64,000 bases of DNA from Ianthella basta (GCA_964019415.1 OZ025872.1:9839178-9903177); one strand, 5' to 3'; shown: positions 41,956 to 56,194, counted from the first letter of the stretch. The notes: generated by a model not told the origin, from the sequence alone. Program-made: numbers and translations.

Positions 41956-42210
41956 AGACTTGTGTGCCGTTGAGTCTGACTGATGTAACTTTGTGATTAT
42001 GGAAGCAACAACCATTTGAATTCCTGTAGTTCATAGTCAATTCACTGATGATATACATTTTCTTCTTGATGTGCATGTACGTAGTATGGTTCACATACAT
42101 ATGTTAATTTAGTTTTGCATGTATGCAAATTGTGATGCAAGTTACAGTCAGTGGAGTTGCTAATTATTGTATCTTATTACAAGAGTTAATAAAAAATTCT
42201 ACAAAAATAC

Positions 42211-42786
42211 AGTGGAACCCCGCCTTGCGGACACCCCTGAAAAGCGGACACCTTGATTATGCGGACACTTTTTAAAGTCCCAACGATTGGCCATATTCTA
42301 CCTGTATTAACTTCCCCTTGAAATGCGGAGACCCCGTTATTCCGTATTGCGGACAGCGCCCTGTGCACCGCCCTATACAACTCTGTATAAAACTCCACCC
42401 GATAATCCGGACATTTCGATCAGCTGCCAGAAATGGCCGCTCTCTGATTTGCACCGCTACCTCTGACAAGTGACAGGAACAGCACAGAAGTTGACGAGTG
42501 CCGAAAATCGTGTATACTAAGGGTTTTGAAAGTGTCTTTAACATGGGAAAGTTCAGCGCGAACAGCTACCCTTTAGAATCGTCTTCAGAAATGATGCGCG
42601 AGTCGATAATACTCGAGCGAACCACCTCTACCTTTACAAATTCGTATTCTTTTGATGCTTTTCATGCAAACTAGATAATTGTTTTAACGTATGGGCATAT
42701 AAGCCGTGCCTCTGAATTGCGGACACTCCTATAATCAGGACACTTCTCTTGTTCCGAAGGGTGTCCGCGTTATAGAGGTTCCACTG
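42211..42786. mobile_element. Non-autonomous DNA transposon, CAGTGGAACC ends, inverted copy
   Basis: Starts TA-CAGTGGAACCCC and ends GAGGTTCCACTG-TA, about 576 nt. Its interior is the reverse complement of the element at 21950-22524, including the GTGTCCGCA sub-terminal repeats. It sits 256 bp after the TRAF-like 5 stop codon. Confidence 0.75.
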
Positions 42787-42789
42787 TAT

Positions 42790-43480
42790 ATACATAATGT
42801 AGCTGCATAGCTAGTACCATGTCTATCAAACCATAGAGTATATATATACGTAGTGAAAGTGCAAGGTTGTGTAGAAGGTGACCTTGGTACATTTCCTGCA
42901 ATTTGTTATCTGCTCCATTAGCTGTAGCTCAATAAAGCCACTTGGCAACACTCAACTCACAGCAATGGCAAGCACTCTACTGCAACACGCACAACAACTG
43001 AGCATGTGTACCACATGATGTAAGTAACCAAAAAGGGATACAATCAGAATTGCACAGTACAATACTAATAACCATCAAAATATAACACACAAGGTAGCTA
43101 CTATTCTTAGCATCATGCAGAGTAATCAAAAGGTTACAAAGTGCTATTCCTGTACATAACTGCGTATACATGTGTATATTGTTACAACAACTGCCCAAGA
43201 TATGAGAGTGCTTGCAAATTGCTTAGCTATAATTTATAATATACGTAGCTATCCCTGTATGTAGCTAAAGCAGATTGCTGAAATCATGTTAGGAATGTGA
43301 CCGGATGTCTGCCAACCTCTCTCCTGGCCCGCCCCTAAAGTGGTGTGGTCTCTGACCCCTCCCAGCCCTGCCTAGATGTGGGTGGCCTTTCACCTCCTCC
43401 TCAGCCTTTATAAATGTGGGTGCCCTGACCTCTCCTTATTAAATCATTGCGATAGTGCTGACAGCCTCGAACTCACCAGC
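42790..43480. other. Transporter 2 5' flank
   Basis: AT-rich, no gene. The last 180 nt match the upstream region of transporter 1, including TATAAATGTG at about 43409. Importin exon copies are absent here, unlike the left duplication copy. Confidence 0.5.
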
Positions 43481-46400
43481 ATGGCCAGTAACTGTATCCG
43501 AATAGAGGAGTCCAACTGCTCAGTTAGTTGATATTTAGTGATGTGTGCATAGCATTATGTTATCCTTTTCTGATTCCACCATCATGGTTGTCACCCAAGG
43601 GAAGGAGTTTGCATGTCCTATCCTGTCCCTCCCACCACACCACATAGGGCCTTGCTCCGCGGTATGACACTTATGCAGACCGATATGATGATGCCAGCGC
43701 AGTGTGGGTCATGGTCTGTGCCATTCTCATGTTCTTCATGGTAAGTGCTGCTGTCTTACTGTATAAAGCATGGTTGTAATCATGATCTGTGCTGCAACTA
43801 CTGTAGCTATAGTCTGACTAGCTGGACCACCCATTCAACTTTAGCTCAGTCAGCGATAGTCAATGATGAGGTGCAAGAGTATGCTTATGTCCATGTACAG
43901 GTGCTTTGGCTTGCTGATGGAAGGACCACCCATGCATGTGGGTCATGTCCATGGAATGTGTAATGTAAACAATCTAAACAATGCAGGCTCCCTTGCCCCC
44001 CACATTATTTTCCACTTTGTTTACATAATGTGAACCTTGAAGTATTCACACCTTGAAGTGTGAAATTCTAGTGTTGCCATGGCTACACTTACACTGCATG
44101 TGATGTGCGTGTGATTCAAGAGGCCAGAAATTGGACGTCATATCCGGCGGTGTCAAGAAACACAATTTCAGAGGACAAGCAAGCATTTTGGGAAAGGAAA
44201 CACAGCTGATGTCTTTGCCGTTCTCAAACTGTGAAGGGATCGACGTTTTATGCCCTTATACAAAAGAATTCCGCATTTTGAACATGGCAAATGTTCAGTG
44301 GTGTCATATGATTGCTTTCGTTTTGTACTCCATAGGGCGTGGCATCTATTTTGGGACACCATGCATGGATAATGGGACACCTGTTCTCAGCCGCACGGAA
44401 GCCAATTGTTATCAAGCAGAGAAGGGCGCCTTTGGCGCCCTCCTCTGCTCCGGCGCCCGACACAGGTGCTTCCGATGCCAGTGCTTCTGATGCAAAGCAC
44501 TTCTAAACCTGGCAACTGAATGATAGCTATAGATGCTGCAGTTGCAGTTAGCTATAGAGAGTTGCATGCAGCTGACTCCTCTTCCACCATGAATCACCTT
44601 CTGCAAGGTCAAGTGTCCTGTATTGCCCTCCAAATTAAACAAAACTGACTCATGATGGCCCCTTTGAGCTGATTCCTGGTTGTCCTCATGAGTTGACTCC
44701 TGGTTGGTCCTTTGAGCTGACTCCCCTCGAGCTGGCTCCTGCTTTTCCCCTGGTGCTGACTCCTGTGGGTGAAGGTTGAGTGATGGTCTTGGAGTTCTGA
44801 CAGTTGTCGTCGGTTCCTAAGAGCTCTCATGCATCCCCGAATGTCTTGACCTCTTGGTTAGTCCAGTGGTGCCCTTAATGTTCGGCATATGCGCACTGCA
44901 ACCGTTGCAAATTGCTTTGTGGGAAGCAACGTATTACAATGACGTCATGAGATTATTGCGCAACCCTGTAACCGCATAACTTGAGCCCATCCTTTCGCCA
45001 TCGAGCCGCTTTCACTCGCGTAATACGGCGCTTTTCGCTATATAGCTTATATCACCCACATCCTTCTACATTGTGCTAAAACTATAGCAAAGAAGCCGTC
45101 GCACCATCTTCCCAGGAGGAGTTGTGTAACAAAGGAATTAGCTGCAAATTCCGTAATCTACTTCGCTTTCCTCCGTAAAACAAAAATGGCGTCCTATAGT
45201 AACGTATGGCGAGTTGGTGCAAAACCTTCATTTCGCAAGCTTTCGCAGGGAAACCCAGCCGAAGACACCCTCCGGATAGCGCTTCGACATTCGGACCACG
45301 TTTTCTGCGAATCCTCCACACGGTTCCCGAGATTAGTGCGGACAAAAAACCGGCCTAGCTCCATTATAATAAGATTCTTGGACCATTAAAAGGGCTCACA
45401 AAACAAAAATGGTGCACCAGCATAGAGCTGAATTGGCACTTCATGCGAAAAGTAACATGGAAATACAAAGTGTCCCGGAAAAAGTATTTTGCAACAGTTG
45501 GCATGTATTTCGGGACACTATAGCTTACACAGTGCAAGATGTGAACATCTCTCCAGTTTTACTTGCTAGATGTTTGGGCACACTCAAGCCCTGGTCACAG
45601 CAGCAGTTTTAAATCAAAGCGCTTTATCTCCACTAAGCACAGCCATGGAGAACAGCAGGCATTAATTGGGGTTGTGAGTAATGGGACACTCCTTTCAAAT
45701 ACAATAAGCTGTGGGTCACACTTTCACCGTGTCTATTGACTTGAATCGTCTCGATTGGCGTTTCCAAAGGTTTTAACTCCCCTGCATTCATTATTCATGC
45801 ATGGTGCTTACAACTTCTCCATGTGGAGGCTTTTAATCTGAGGTTCTGACCATGAGTAATTCAGTGCCAAAGATTCGGCCGTGAAGGAAGAATTTAGTTT
45901 TCGCAAGAAAATCACCAACAGATTGGTTTAGAAAAATCTCCCACATGGAAAGTTTGATGGCGCGATTGTGCATGGTTCTGTGCTATTGGAACCACTTTAA
46001 GCCTCTCCGCCAAGGTCAATTTGGCAATTTTGTGCATTTACACAGGTACTCTTGTAGGTGGCAATTCTCCACCAAAGAAACCGTCACTGAAGTACTTGTT
46101 ACGCAGAATTGAAGTACAAGAATGCAGCTTCAATTACATAATACAGTTTGCTTTGTGTAAATCCTATCTGCAGGAGAATTAAAGAGCAAAGAATACGAAG
46201 ATCGAAAATCAGCCCACACTGTTTACATACTGTAGGACATGGCCCGCATGCGATCTCCCTATATTCTACAATGGCTCCTACACATATCGTCACATCAGAA
46301 TGCTTTGTGTGTATTAAAATATTGTATAAGTATAGTATACGAAGCTGAATTACTGAACTTTTGATTTGTCACCTATATAGTGCATGCTGCTTGTCACCAG

Positions 46401-49400
46401 ATATGTTTCTTGAACAAAAATGTTGCTGCTTGTGTCATCGGAATTGTCAGCCTGTAGCTGCCTGATGCAAATCACCGCCATGGTTGCTTCAAACAATGGC
46501 AATAATTTCCCAGCTGGGGAAACAAACGATTCTTGTTGCTGTATACATAGCCACGCCATGTACTTTCCAAATGTCAGCACAATCACTGGGCTATAGCAGA
46601 TGCGCTATGCATGTAACGACTGTTTACTTTCCTTATGTTTACTGGTGCTTGCCTCCTAAAGCACGATAATTAGCCTAGCTATTTAAATTTGTAATCTTAT
46701 GTAGCTGGCCTGCTTTGTCCCATTGGCTAAATGTTTGTATACCTAGCATATGCACTTCATAGAAACAGTAGGTGCATGGTCTTTGTGATGTCTGTCATTG
46801 TATATACATTTCTGAAATGCTTGCTTTTGTGTCTGCTCCTGCAGAAAGCGGGGTTTCTTTACGTTGAGCAGGCTTTTGCTCAAACTGATACAGTGTTTCG
46901 TCGGAGAGTTGTCCTGGCAGTAGGTTGTGTAATGCGTATACACATGAGCATGTACGCATATGTATGTACATCCCCACACTCCACATATAATATTGTACAT
47001 ACACATACATGCACACACATAATATACACAAACTACATTTATATAATTCTTATATCAACCATCTACGTAAAACTTCAGTTCAGTTACTCTATACCATCTG
47101 CTTACCCCCTGCCTCACCCCTTGCCTCACCTCCTGCTCCACCCATCTTTCCTGATATATAGAAATACCTGGACACCTTTGGCAGCACTTTGGGATTTTTT
47201 TTCTTTGGGTTTGCCATTTCAATTATCAACAATGGTGATGTCAGTTTTCTGGGAGAGAGCTCGGACTATGTGTTTTGGTTCTTTAGAGTGAGTTGGAGGT
47301 CCTCACTCTTAACAGCTTTATTCTGCTGCATACTTGGTTGGTTTTGTTGCTGTTGTGATGGAATGTTGCCTTCTTGCAGTTCACCTTTGCTAGCAACACT
47401 GCTACTATTCTTGGAGGACTACTAGTTGGGAACAAAGACAAAGTGCAGCTCAGAGCAGTGTCTGTCTTCATCTATGCATTTGTGATGAGTGTAGGTTGCT
47501 AGAAGCACATGCATACACACAGAGAAATGCAGCTGACAAACAAGCATCCCCTACCTCTGACCCCACATGTAGGGCTTCATCCACCCCCTGGTGGCCCGCA
47601 TGGCCTGGGCTGTGGGACCAGACCCAAACTCTCACCTGGTCTACTCTCCATTCCGATATTGCAATGGAACTCCAAAGGCCTCTCTTTTTAAGAACCACTC
47701 GGTGGAATTTCTAAACGAGATCCCAGAACCTCGAATCCTATTCCTTGACTTTGCAGGGTCTGGAGTAGTTCATCTTCTTGGTGGGTCTCTGCTGCATACT
47801 TGTCTAAACAATAACCACTCCCTTTCTTCATACTGCAACTTTCTTGCAACTCGATCCCTTCAGGTGATCACCATCCACACTCCTTTCTCTTCCCTCATAG
47901 CCTTTGATCCCTTCATCCCTTTCCCCTCCTAACCTCTTTCCTCTCCTCCCCTTGGATTCATCCCCAGGTGGTATGGCAGGGTTTATCCTGGCATTATTCC
48001 TTAAGCTAGAGTTGAAATACAGAGGGCCATGGGAGATTGTTAAGGTAATCTATAAGAAATGCCACAGTGGGAGACAGGGACAGGTAGGTGGGAGACAGGG
48101 GCAGGCAGAGACAAATGAAAATGGCCAACAGCAGAACTCTAATGCTGAACAGGGATCTCAGGAAGCAAGCAATGATGACACTGCTCCCAAACCACCTGTA
48201 AGAATGTGTTCAGTGTGTGTGTTGTGTGGTGTGTGTTGGATTTCATCAGCTAGTGGCCATGGGGTGCTGCAGCTGGATGTAAGGTCTGTCTGTCCATTTT
48301 GTCTGTTGACATGCAGGCTCAACATGTAGAGGAGAATAAAAGGAAATGGTGATGGGTGTACAAATTGGTGTAATGTTTGATGTAATCATTGAGGGTTCCG
48401 ACCTCTTCATTTCAGTGGGCCTCTACGCCGTTGCGGTAAATTATATATACATGACTTCCTTAAGTGGATGTACCCAGCTGGAGGAGGTGGAGAGAATGTG
48501 GAGAGTGCGGCACTTGGAGTCCTAATCCTCTGGACCACCTGGTTTGGTTTCAATGCTGGATCCACTGAGAGCATCTCTGGTGCGCACTGGTATCCACTGG
48601 TCTCTCTTTATATTATATGTTTTGTATTTATATATATGGTTTTGTATTTATAATGTAGAGAGTAGCCTTGATTTGCTTGACAGTGGTATAGTGGCAGAGA
48701 ACTGCTGGGTGATGTTCTTCTTTCTTATCAGGTGTCCTATTCCATGGTGTAGTCGGGCGTATTGCCTTGGTGATGGCTATAGCCGCAGCTAGCGGTGGTC
48801 TCACCAGTACAATCATTAGTGGGTTGGTCCAGGTATGTGAGTATAGGGTCTTACTCCTAGAGAATTCATACCCGTGCACACTAAAGTGCATTGTTATAGA
48901 GTCACCTTTACATGCACTGACGATACCCCCACACAGATTTACAAGAGGGATGAGGCCTTCAACACAAATGAGATAGCAAATGGAGTCCTTGCTTGTCTGG
49001 TGGCTGTCACAGGATGCTGTCCTTTCATTGATCCTCTCTGGGCCTTACCCATTGGTGGTATGTGCAATCTTGTGTTCCTCTATGACCTTCCACATTGCGT
49101 ATATACAGTGCATACTATTTGAGTGCACACATCACACATACTGTACACACATGCACACACACACCACACACATGCATACACACACGCATACACACCACAT
49201 GCACACACACACTTCTTCTTCTGTACACCTTGTCCTCGCGGACGCAGGGCAGGTCCAGGCCAAAGGCCTGGAACCTGTTTACAGCCAGTCAAAGACTTCC
49301 GTAGGTGAGGTTGCAAGCCTCAAGCCAGACTTTACCCTGGACTTGAGGGCTGCTGGGTGCCTGGCCGTTGATGGCCATAGATGGCCTCCCATTCCTCAGC

Positions 49401-49663
49401 CGACTCAGACCCAGGGGGTGCGGTGGAAGATGGTTGATGGCTGAAGACCACGGTACGTGGTTCGCTAGACTTACGATGGTCGATCTCTGCTTGCAACGCA
49501 AGTGGCGCTTTCCGCTGATGAGAAGCCATGACGCACACACGTCCACTCCATTAAGCGCCATGGACACCGTGCAGCAGAAACTGATGAGCCAACTCCGTGC
49601 GAAAGAGCGAGATTCTCTGGCCCCTCCGTGGCCGCGTGGTCTCCGCATACACACACACACACG

Positions 49664-49699
<36 letters not shown>

Positions 49700-50663
49700 C
49701 ACACACACACACACATGCACATGCACATACACACACGCACACACTGAATTGTGCCTTGTACCTCTCTCCAGTGCTAACTGTCATCTTCTACCACGCTGGG
49801 TGCTGGTTGGAATATGTACTGAATCTACATGATGGGGCCAGGATTTTCCCTGTGCATGCCATTAGGTGAGTCACCTGACAGGTCATATGATGTTGTATAG
49901 TATAAACGAATAGATAATGAGCAGCTGCATACGAAACATGAAGCTGATGAAGAAGATTACATGGCTGAACATTTTCCAATGAGCTATTTCTGCTATATAG
50001 TTATGTCACTGCTCACGATCTATTTGCCTATACATAGCTATGATCCTTGTTACATGTTATACAGTCTACTAACACGATCAGCACTTGTGTTGAAGTGTGT
50101 CGTTGTTAGTGCTGCCTTTTCTATAATAATAATTATACAGTATGTGTTGAGCTGGCATAGGTATTACATAATGCACATGGTTGTAAATGAAGAACTAACT
50201 GAAAATGATGTTCTTTCATTTCTTCAGTGGGTTCTGGGGACTGCTGTGCGTGGGGCTCTTTTACGAGAAGTGTTTGGTGGTGGAGATTTATCAGAACACA
50301 TGCTTCTGTGATAATTTCCTCACTGGGGAACTGGTGCAAGTGGTAGGTTACCATAGCAACACGGTATATGCGAATCACTATGGTGGCTTCTGCCAGAAGT
50401 CACAACACAGTGCAGTCCAGGACCAAGTTCCTTGTGCTGATGTATATGTAATGTATGGTGTACAGTACTTTCACCTCGGCCCTCCATCCCTTCCCCTCCC
50501 TCTTCCCATACAGCTTGAGAACCGTGGTCTGATATTTGCATTCCAACTGATGGGAGGAGTGATCATTATCTGCTTGGCTATTCTCATGTGTGGCTTTGTG
50601 TTCTTGTGTCTCTGGATGATCCCTGTCAAGCTTCCGTTCTATCTCACATTGCTCAAGTGGTGA
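43481..50663 (+). CDS. amt: Ammonium transporter 2 (AMT family), 14 exons
   Basis: Paralogue of transporter 1. Exons: 43481-43522, 43648-43740, 46845-46919, 47162-47287, 47380-47490, 47573-47780, 47968-48197, 48317-48348, 48416-48579, 48732-48832, 48937-49057, 49772-49865, 50228-50342, 50514-50663. They total 1662 nt (553 residues plus stop), all phases intact. It differs from transporter 1 by a two-residue insertion in exon 5 (NKDKVQ) and a seven-residue insertion in the loop between membrane segments 5 and 6 (exon 7, a local duplication around RQGQ). Both pore histidines (in DFAGSGVVHLLGG and FPVHAISGFWG) are kept. Intron 2 is about 3.1 kb owing to an insertion. Like its twin, this model ends right after the last membrane segment. 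Expected to conduct NH4+/NH3 across the plasma membrane. Confidence 0.9.
44020..46255. mobile_element. Large insertion in transporter 2 intron 2, GCATGTGGGACATG family
   Basis: Absent from transporter 1. Its start (CTTTGTTTACATAATGTGAACC) and end (GTTTACATACTGTAGGACATG) resemble the inner ends of the elements at 30987 and 52175. It contains open frames (44131-44490, 119 codons; 45409-45612) with no family resemblance I recognise. At about 44660-44770 there is a short tandem repeat of GAGCTGACTCCTG-like units. The boundary positions are approximate. Confidence 0.45.
49211..49654 (-). mobile_element. Retroelement-like insertion in transporter 2 intron 11
   Basis: About 445 nt of moderately GC-rich unique sequence embedded in a CA microsatellite; transporter 1 has only the microsatellite here. 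Read on the minus strand it ends with AAGAAGAAG, as retroposed sequences often do. It contains a perfect GCCAAAGGCC/GGCCTTTGGC self-complement near 49257. No reverse transcriptase or tRNA-like promoter was recognised, so its class is uncertain. Confidence 0.5.
49655..49746. repeat. (CA)n microsatellite
   Basis: Interrupted CA tract before exon 12 of transporter 2, shorter than the matching tract in transporter 1. Confidence 0.85.
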
Positions 50664-52174
<1,511 letters not shown>

Positions 52175-53038
52175 GCATGTGGGACATGTCTAAGTTTGTT
52201 TACATAGCGTGAACCGTGCGGTTTTATCACATTTTTGGTGTTACCGTGGTTACGCATGTGACCACGCGTGACGTGCGTGTGATTTGCAAGACAAACTGTA
52301 CAACAATGCAGAACTCATCGCACAAATGTGCTTCAATTGCGAAGCTAATCATTCCTGATAGCAGCTAGCAACATTGACGCACAGCTGTAAGACGGTTACA
52401 CAGCCATTTCTCAAAGGTCCACTAGTAAGTGTTATGACATTTCAGCTGGGTGTCACAGGAAAATCACATGGCAATGGCTGCCCGTGAAGATGGCAATGAG
52501 TCTTCTCAGCAAATCTTCGTGTGGCAAGTGAGCTTGTTACACTGACACACGGTGAAGATGCATTTCGAAAGGCAACAATACGATCAAACTTTTCCATGTG
52601 AATGCTTGCAATCATATGCTCCTGTGAAGAGTTAAAAGGTGTGCAAGTTTTTGGGGGCAGGTAAGAAATTACATTTATCAATGTAACTTTACAGCAGAAT
52701 TAGTTAGTAAAAGCTCTCACATGCAAAAGTTAGAGTGTTTGATTGTGTATCCTATACCATACACTTCGTTTCTTATTCAGCCTCTCTCTCACTTGCCACA
52801 ACAACGATTGTGCTATTATACTGTAGTTACTAATGTCACCATATCTCGGAATAGAGAACGATTATTCACAGTTTGTAAGGATGCTATTGTACCACAGAGA
52901 TAGGAGTTCAGATTGATACCAAGCACAATTTGTTGCACAATTTGGGCCCAATCTCGCAGAGAAACAAAAGGGACTACAGAAGCCAAATTTTCGCTGTGCT
53001 CATGGTCACATTGTTTACATATGCAATGTCCCACATGC
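52175..53038. mobile_element. TIR element, GCATGTGGGACATG family, copy 2
   Basis: Starts GCATGTGGGACATG and ends CATGTCCCACATGC, perfect 14 nt inverted ends in this copy. It is about 864 nt, with roughly 84 nt (near 52840-52920) not found in copy 1. No transposase frame. Confidence 0.55.
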
Positions 53039-53195
53039 GTATGATGAGTACCTGAGCAGTGACTAAAGAGCAAGTATTTTGAGTTAGGGTGGCAGCCCCA
53101 CGAGTTTTTTAACTTGAAATACTTGTTCCTTTCCCACTTCTCCTTCCTCCTGTCATCACCTCTCACACTTCCTCCCCTTCCCTCCTTCCTCTCAG

Positions 53196-53370
53196 GTTAT
53201 TTCAATTTAATGACGAGAAGAGAGGCAAAATCACCTTCAATGGTAATGTCCTATTCACTCACTGTGAAGAGATTAAATTCAACCCCTTACATGCGGATCA
53301 GATAGAAATGTTGGCAAAATCAGGAAGTGTGCATGTTCCAAAACAGCGTTCCCATACTACTACCAATTGA
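53196..53370 (+). CDS. Possible C-terminal exon of ammonium transporter 2
   Basis: Counterpart of 31923-32097: CTCTCAG acceptor, 58-codon frame beginning LFQFNDEKRGKITFNG and ending SHTTTN-stop, in phase with the alternative donor in exon 14 (exon end 50659). Length and stop are conserved, but substitutions relative to the left copy are mostly amino-acid changing. Confidence 0.35.
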
Positions 53371-54030
53371 CTAACATGTGAGGCGATTGGGTGTGAGTCG
53401 TACTATATCACACTATAGGTCATAACGTGTGCGCCATGCAAACTCATGATAGGACAGTGTAGAGCTAGGGCTTTACGTAGATAAATTGATTTACTTATTT
53501 TTGTATTGCAAGGACAGCTCTCCTTGGCATTAGACACTTCGGTTTTGCATTATTTAGCACTTTATGTACCAGTCCATGAGTCATCTTGCAGTGGGCCTCT
53601 CACTGTTACCAGACGAGTACAGCAAGTGGTGCATGTGAGGGAGGTGTAGAGGATCCTAACAGTTTTGCACAAGCTGCCATACATACAGCTCAAAGGTCGT
53701 GGCAACAGAACCTCACTATCTTGGGTGATTGTAGAAGTAGTCAACATTCTTGTCCAGGTCCCTGTGGTGCAGTATATCCAGGATTGCCTTGATTCTGGAG
53801 CCAATTAATGCATGCGTGGAGTACACGGAGAGCACTGTATGACTATTATGCATAATTATATAGCAGTACGTGATAACTGACATGCATGTCACCACATTAA
53901 CAGGCCTAGGCTGTGTTCCCATTTGACATTTGTCTGTTATATTATAATTAGTGTGTGCAGAGCATACATAATAAGGAGCTACTGTTGAGTGCATGTACGT
54001 TCACATGCATGTGTGGGTATTGGCAAGAAT
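53371..54030. other. Intergenic, no certain gene
   Basis: Duplicated from 32098-32700. The minus strand at 53718-53810 reads KAILDILHHRDLDKNVDYFY before a stop; the left copy is shifted by a 5 nt deletion. I do not recognise it. Confidence 0.4.
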
Positions 54031-54075
54031 TGTGTGGGTCATGGTCTGTGCCATGCATTCTCATGTTCTTTATGG
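54031..54075 (+). pseudogene. Orphan ammonium transporter exon 2 fragment
   Basis: TGTGGGTCATGGTCTGTGCC, then the exon's CATTCTCATGTTCTT and its donor ATG|GTAAGTG, with a few inserted bases (CCATGCATTC in place of CCATTC). This is the end of AMT exon 2 with no neighbouring exons, a relic of a further transporter copy. Confidence 0.75.
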
Positions 54076-54383
54076 TAAGTGTCGTCTAATCACCATCTGT
54101 TTAGCTAGCTAGCAATGGGAATGGTAGACCATAAAACAATCTGAAGCAGTCAGTCATGCAGGCATAGAGAATCTAATCAAGCTAGTAGCTGTGCAGGCAT
54201 GCAGCCACCTCCATAACTCTAAAACAGCCAGCCTCCATGGCCAAAAAGCTCTAAAACATTGCAATTCTACCTCTGTTGAGTAGCCACCTCTCAATATGTC
54301 AGTTAGAAGTGGCACATGGCCACAGGTGGCAGTCTTAGACAGGTGCATGTCACTGTACATATGCATGCATGTGTCGGCCAACT

Positions 54384-54575
54384 ATGTGCAGAGATACTGG
54401 AGGACTCAAGTGTTCCATCTGTCTGGAGCTGGTCTCTGACCCAGTGCAGACCAGTTGTGGACAATTGTTTTGCGAGGAGTGTATAGAAGAGATTGCATGA
54501 TGAATGTCCTGTAGATTGTTCAGAGTTCTCCACATGCATGTAACCTCAGACCACTTCAACAACAGAAGGGTATCT
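54384..54575 (+). pseudogene. TRAF RING fragment
   Basis: Matches the family from CTGGAGGAC (codons before the RING) through CSICLELVSDPVQTSCG, LFCEEC, then degenerates around CPVD and TSDHFNNRRV. No zinc fingers or MATH follow. Counterpart of the fragment at 33.2 kb. Confidence 0.75.
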
Positions 54576-55094
54576 ATAGGTGTAGCTATATAGTGGTAAA
54601 AAATAGGGTGTATATAGAATACAAAAATGAATACTATAATGATTGCAATTGATGGCAATTTCTGCATGGGCTTGCAATCGGTCATACATGTATGGCCTTG
54701 CATGGCAGCTCCTGCTATTGTACACTCGCAATTGCATAATAATAATCAGCAGATGGAGAAGTAGGAGCTGGAAGCTGTCTTTGTCACTTTCCTTTTGTGA
54801 CGTCACAAACACTGCCTGCATGTCTAAACATATAGCCAGCTAGTTCTCTAGCATGCATATAGCTCTTTCACAACTCATAATTCTTAATTGGTGTAGCTAT
54901 ATAGTGGTACTAAATACTGCATAATTGCAATATCACTGTACTGCACGCCAGCACAAACTGCTCTCTTCTGCATGCATAAGAGAATACAGAAAAATAAGTG
55001 TGTTCACAGCTTGCTTGTAAACCGTTGCATAGGTGTTGTATTACATATAACGAGTATAGCTATGCTCGATGACTTCATACGTAGCTATGCATGA
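54576..55094. other. Intergenic, no feature seen
   Basis: AT-rich DNA with TAGCTATATAGTGG motifs. No gene or repeat recognised. Confidence 0.45.
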
Positions 55095-56017
55095 TTAGTC
55101 CAGTTTGGGGTCAATGCAGTCTATTCTGAAAAACAGAGTGTTATTCTTCAAATATTGGCACTCCTTGTCACCACTGTAGCTAAGACCTTTGTGGAGAATG
55201 AAACAAGTGAGACCCCATCCTCCTCCTCGTTCTTTGTCTGTGATACGTCCAATGTCAGAAGGGGCATCACCAGGTGACCATGGTTCTCTTGTGTGATGAT
55301 GCCCATCCTCCAGCTGGTTGAGCAGTCTCACTTTAATGTTGCCTTTGAAGGGCCACTTCAGATTGTTGTCATTGTCTCCTCTCATTATGCTAACGAACAC
55401 AGACACGTGAGTGCCTTTTGCACTTCTTTGCCCTACAGCATGCACTGTGAGACACATCTTGTACCCTCCAAAGTGAGAGTACACAGGGTCACTGTACCAT
55501 ACCTCATCATTCTCCTGCTTCTCCTGAAATCCCTCCATTTTGATGACCTACGGTGGACAGAGATAGCATGTGGGTGTGTTCTGGAGCCAGGCGCGAAATG
55601 GGTAGGGGAGCTCATTTGCACGTATGTTGTCATGGTTTCCCCTTCTTGCCATTCTTACTAAGTCACGAACAAGAAGACACAAGGAAGCATAGCTTGACAA
55701 GATAGTGCATCCCCAAGATCCCCCTGCCACTGACAACGCCCCAAAATTAATGCGAACTTTCCAACGTTTGGGCACTTCACCTTGAAATTGCGTACTCTGC
55801 GATCATTGTAATTGTCTTTGTGGGAAGTAAATGCTTGTCGATCTAGAGGACAAGTCTCTGTCCCTTCGATGCACTCTCCACAGAACAAGTGCCCACAACT
55901 GGTCTGCACTGGGTCAGAGACAAGCTGCAAGCAGATGGGACACTTTAGTTCCTCCAGAAATCGCTTCTCTGCGCCCACAAACAGATATCGAACTCCTCTG
56001 TAGCTGTAGACAGCCGT
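55095..56017 (-). pseudogene. TRAF-like pseudogene, minus strand
   Basis: RING part (AVYSYRGVRYLFVG, CPICLQLVSDPVQTSCGHLF, CPLD) at 56017-55830. The expected initiator reads ACG instead of ATG at 56017-56015. After WQGDLGDA the zinc-finger region (about 380 nt in relatives) is deleted and the frame shifts. Then come LSSYASLCLLVRD and FRAWLQNTPTC. An in-frame TAG replaces the Trp of PPW at about 55545-55547, followed by an intact MATH domain to 55095 (WYSDPVYSHFGGYKMCL). At least three lesions. It is one of two TRAF copies on this strand. Confidence 0.85.
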
Positions 56018-56194
56018 TTCACGAGAGACCACTTTACTATGAGCGAAGCCTTTGGCCGACATGAGGGACGATTTGGGCTTTCAAGTGTGGCACGTACCTG
56101 GCCAAGGACGATTCTCAGAAGCAGGACCATACACTATGGCATTAGGAAGGCCTATATAAATTATGAATTTAGTGCATAATCAATTAGCTAGCTA

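Noticed and set aside
44609..44830. Minus-strand frame with repeated Arg-Ser-Gln-Leu units
   Set aside because: Produced by a short tandem nucleotide repeat (GAGCTGACTCCTG-like); no sign of a gene around it.
49580..49615. Another hammerhead-like string, CTGATGAGCC followed by GTGCGAAAGAGC
   Set aside because: Stem II would be only two base pairs, stem III does not form, and the region belongs to an unrelated insertion.
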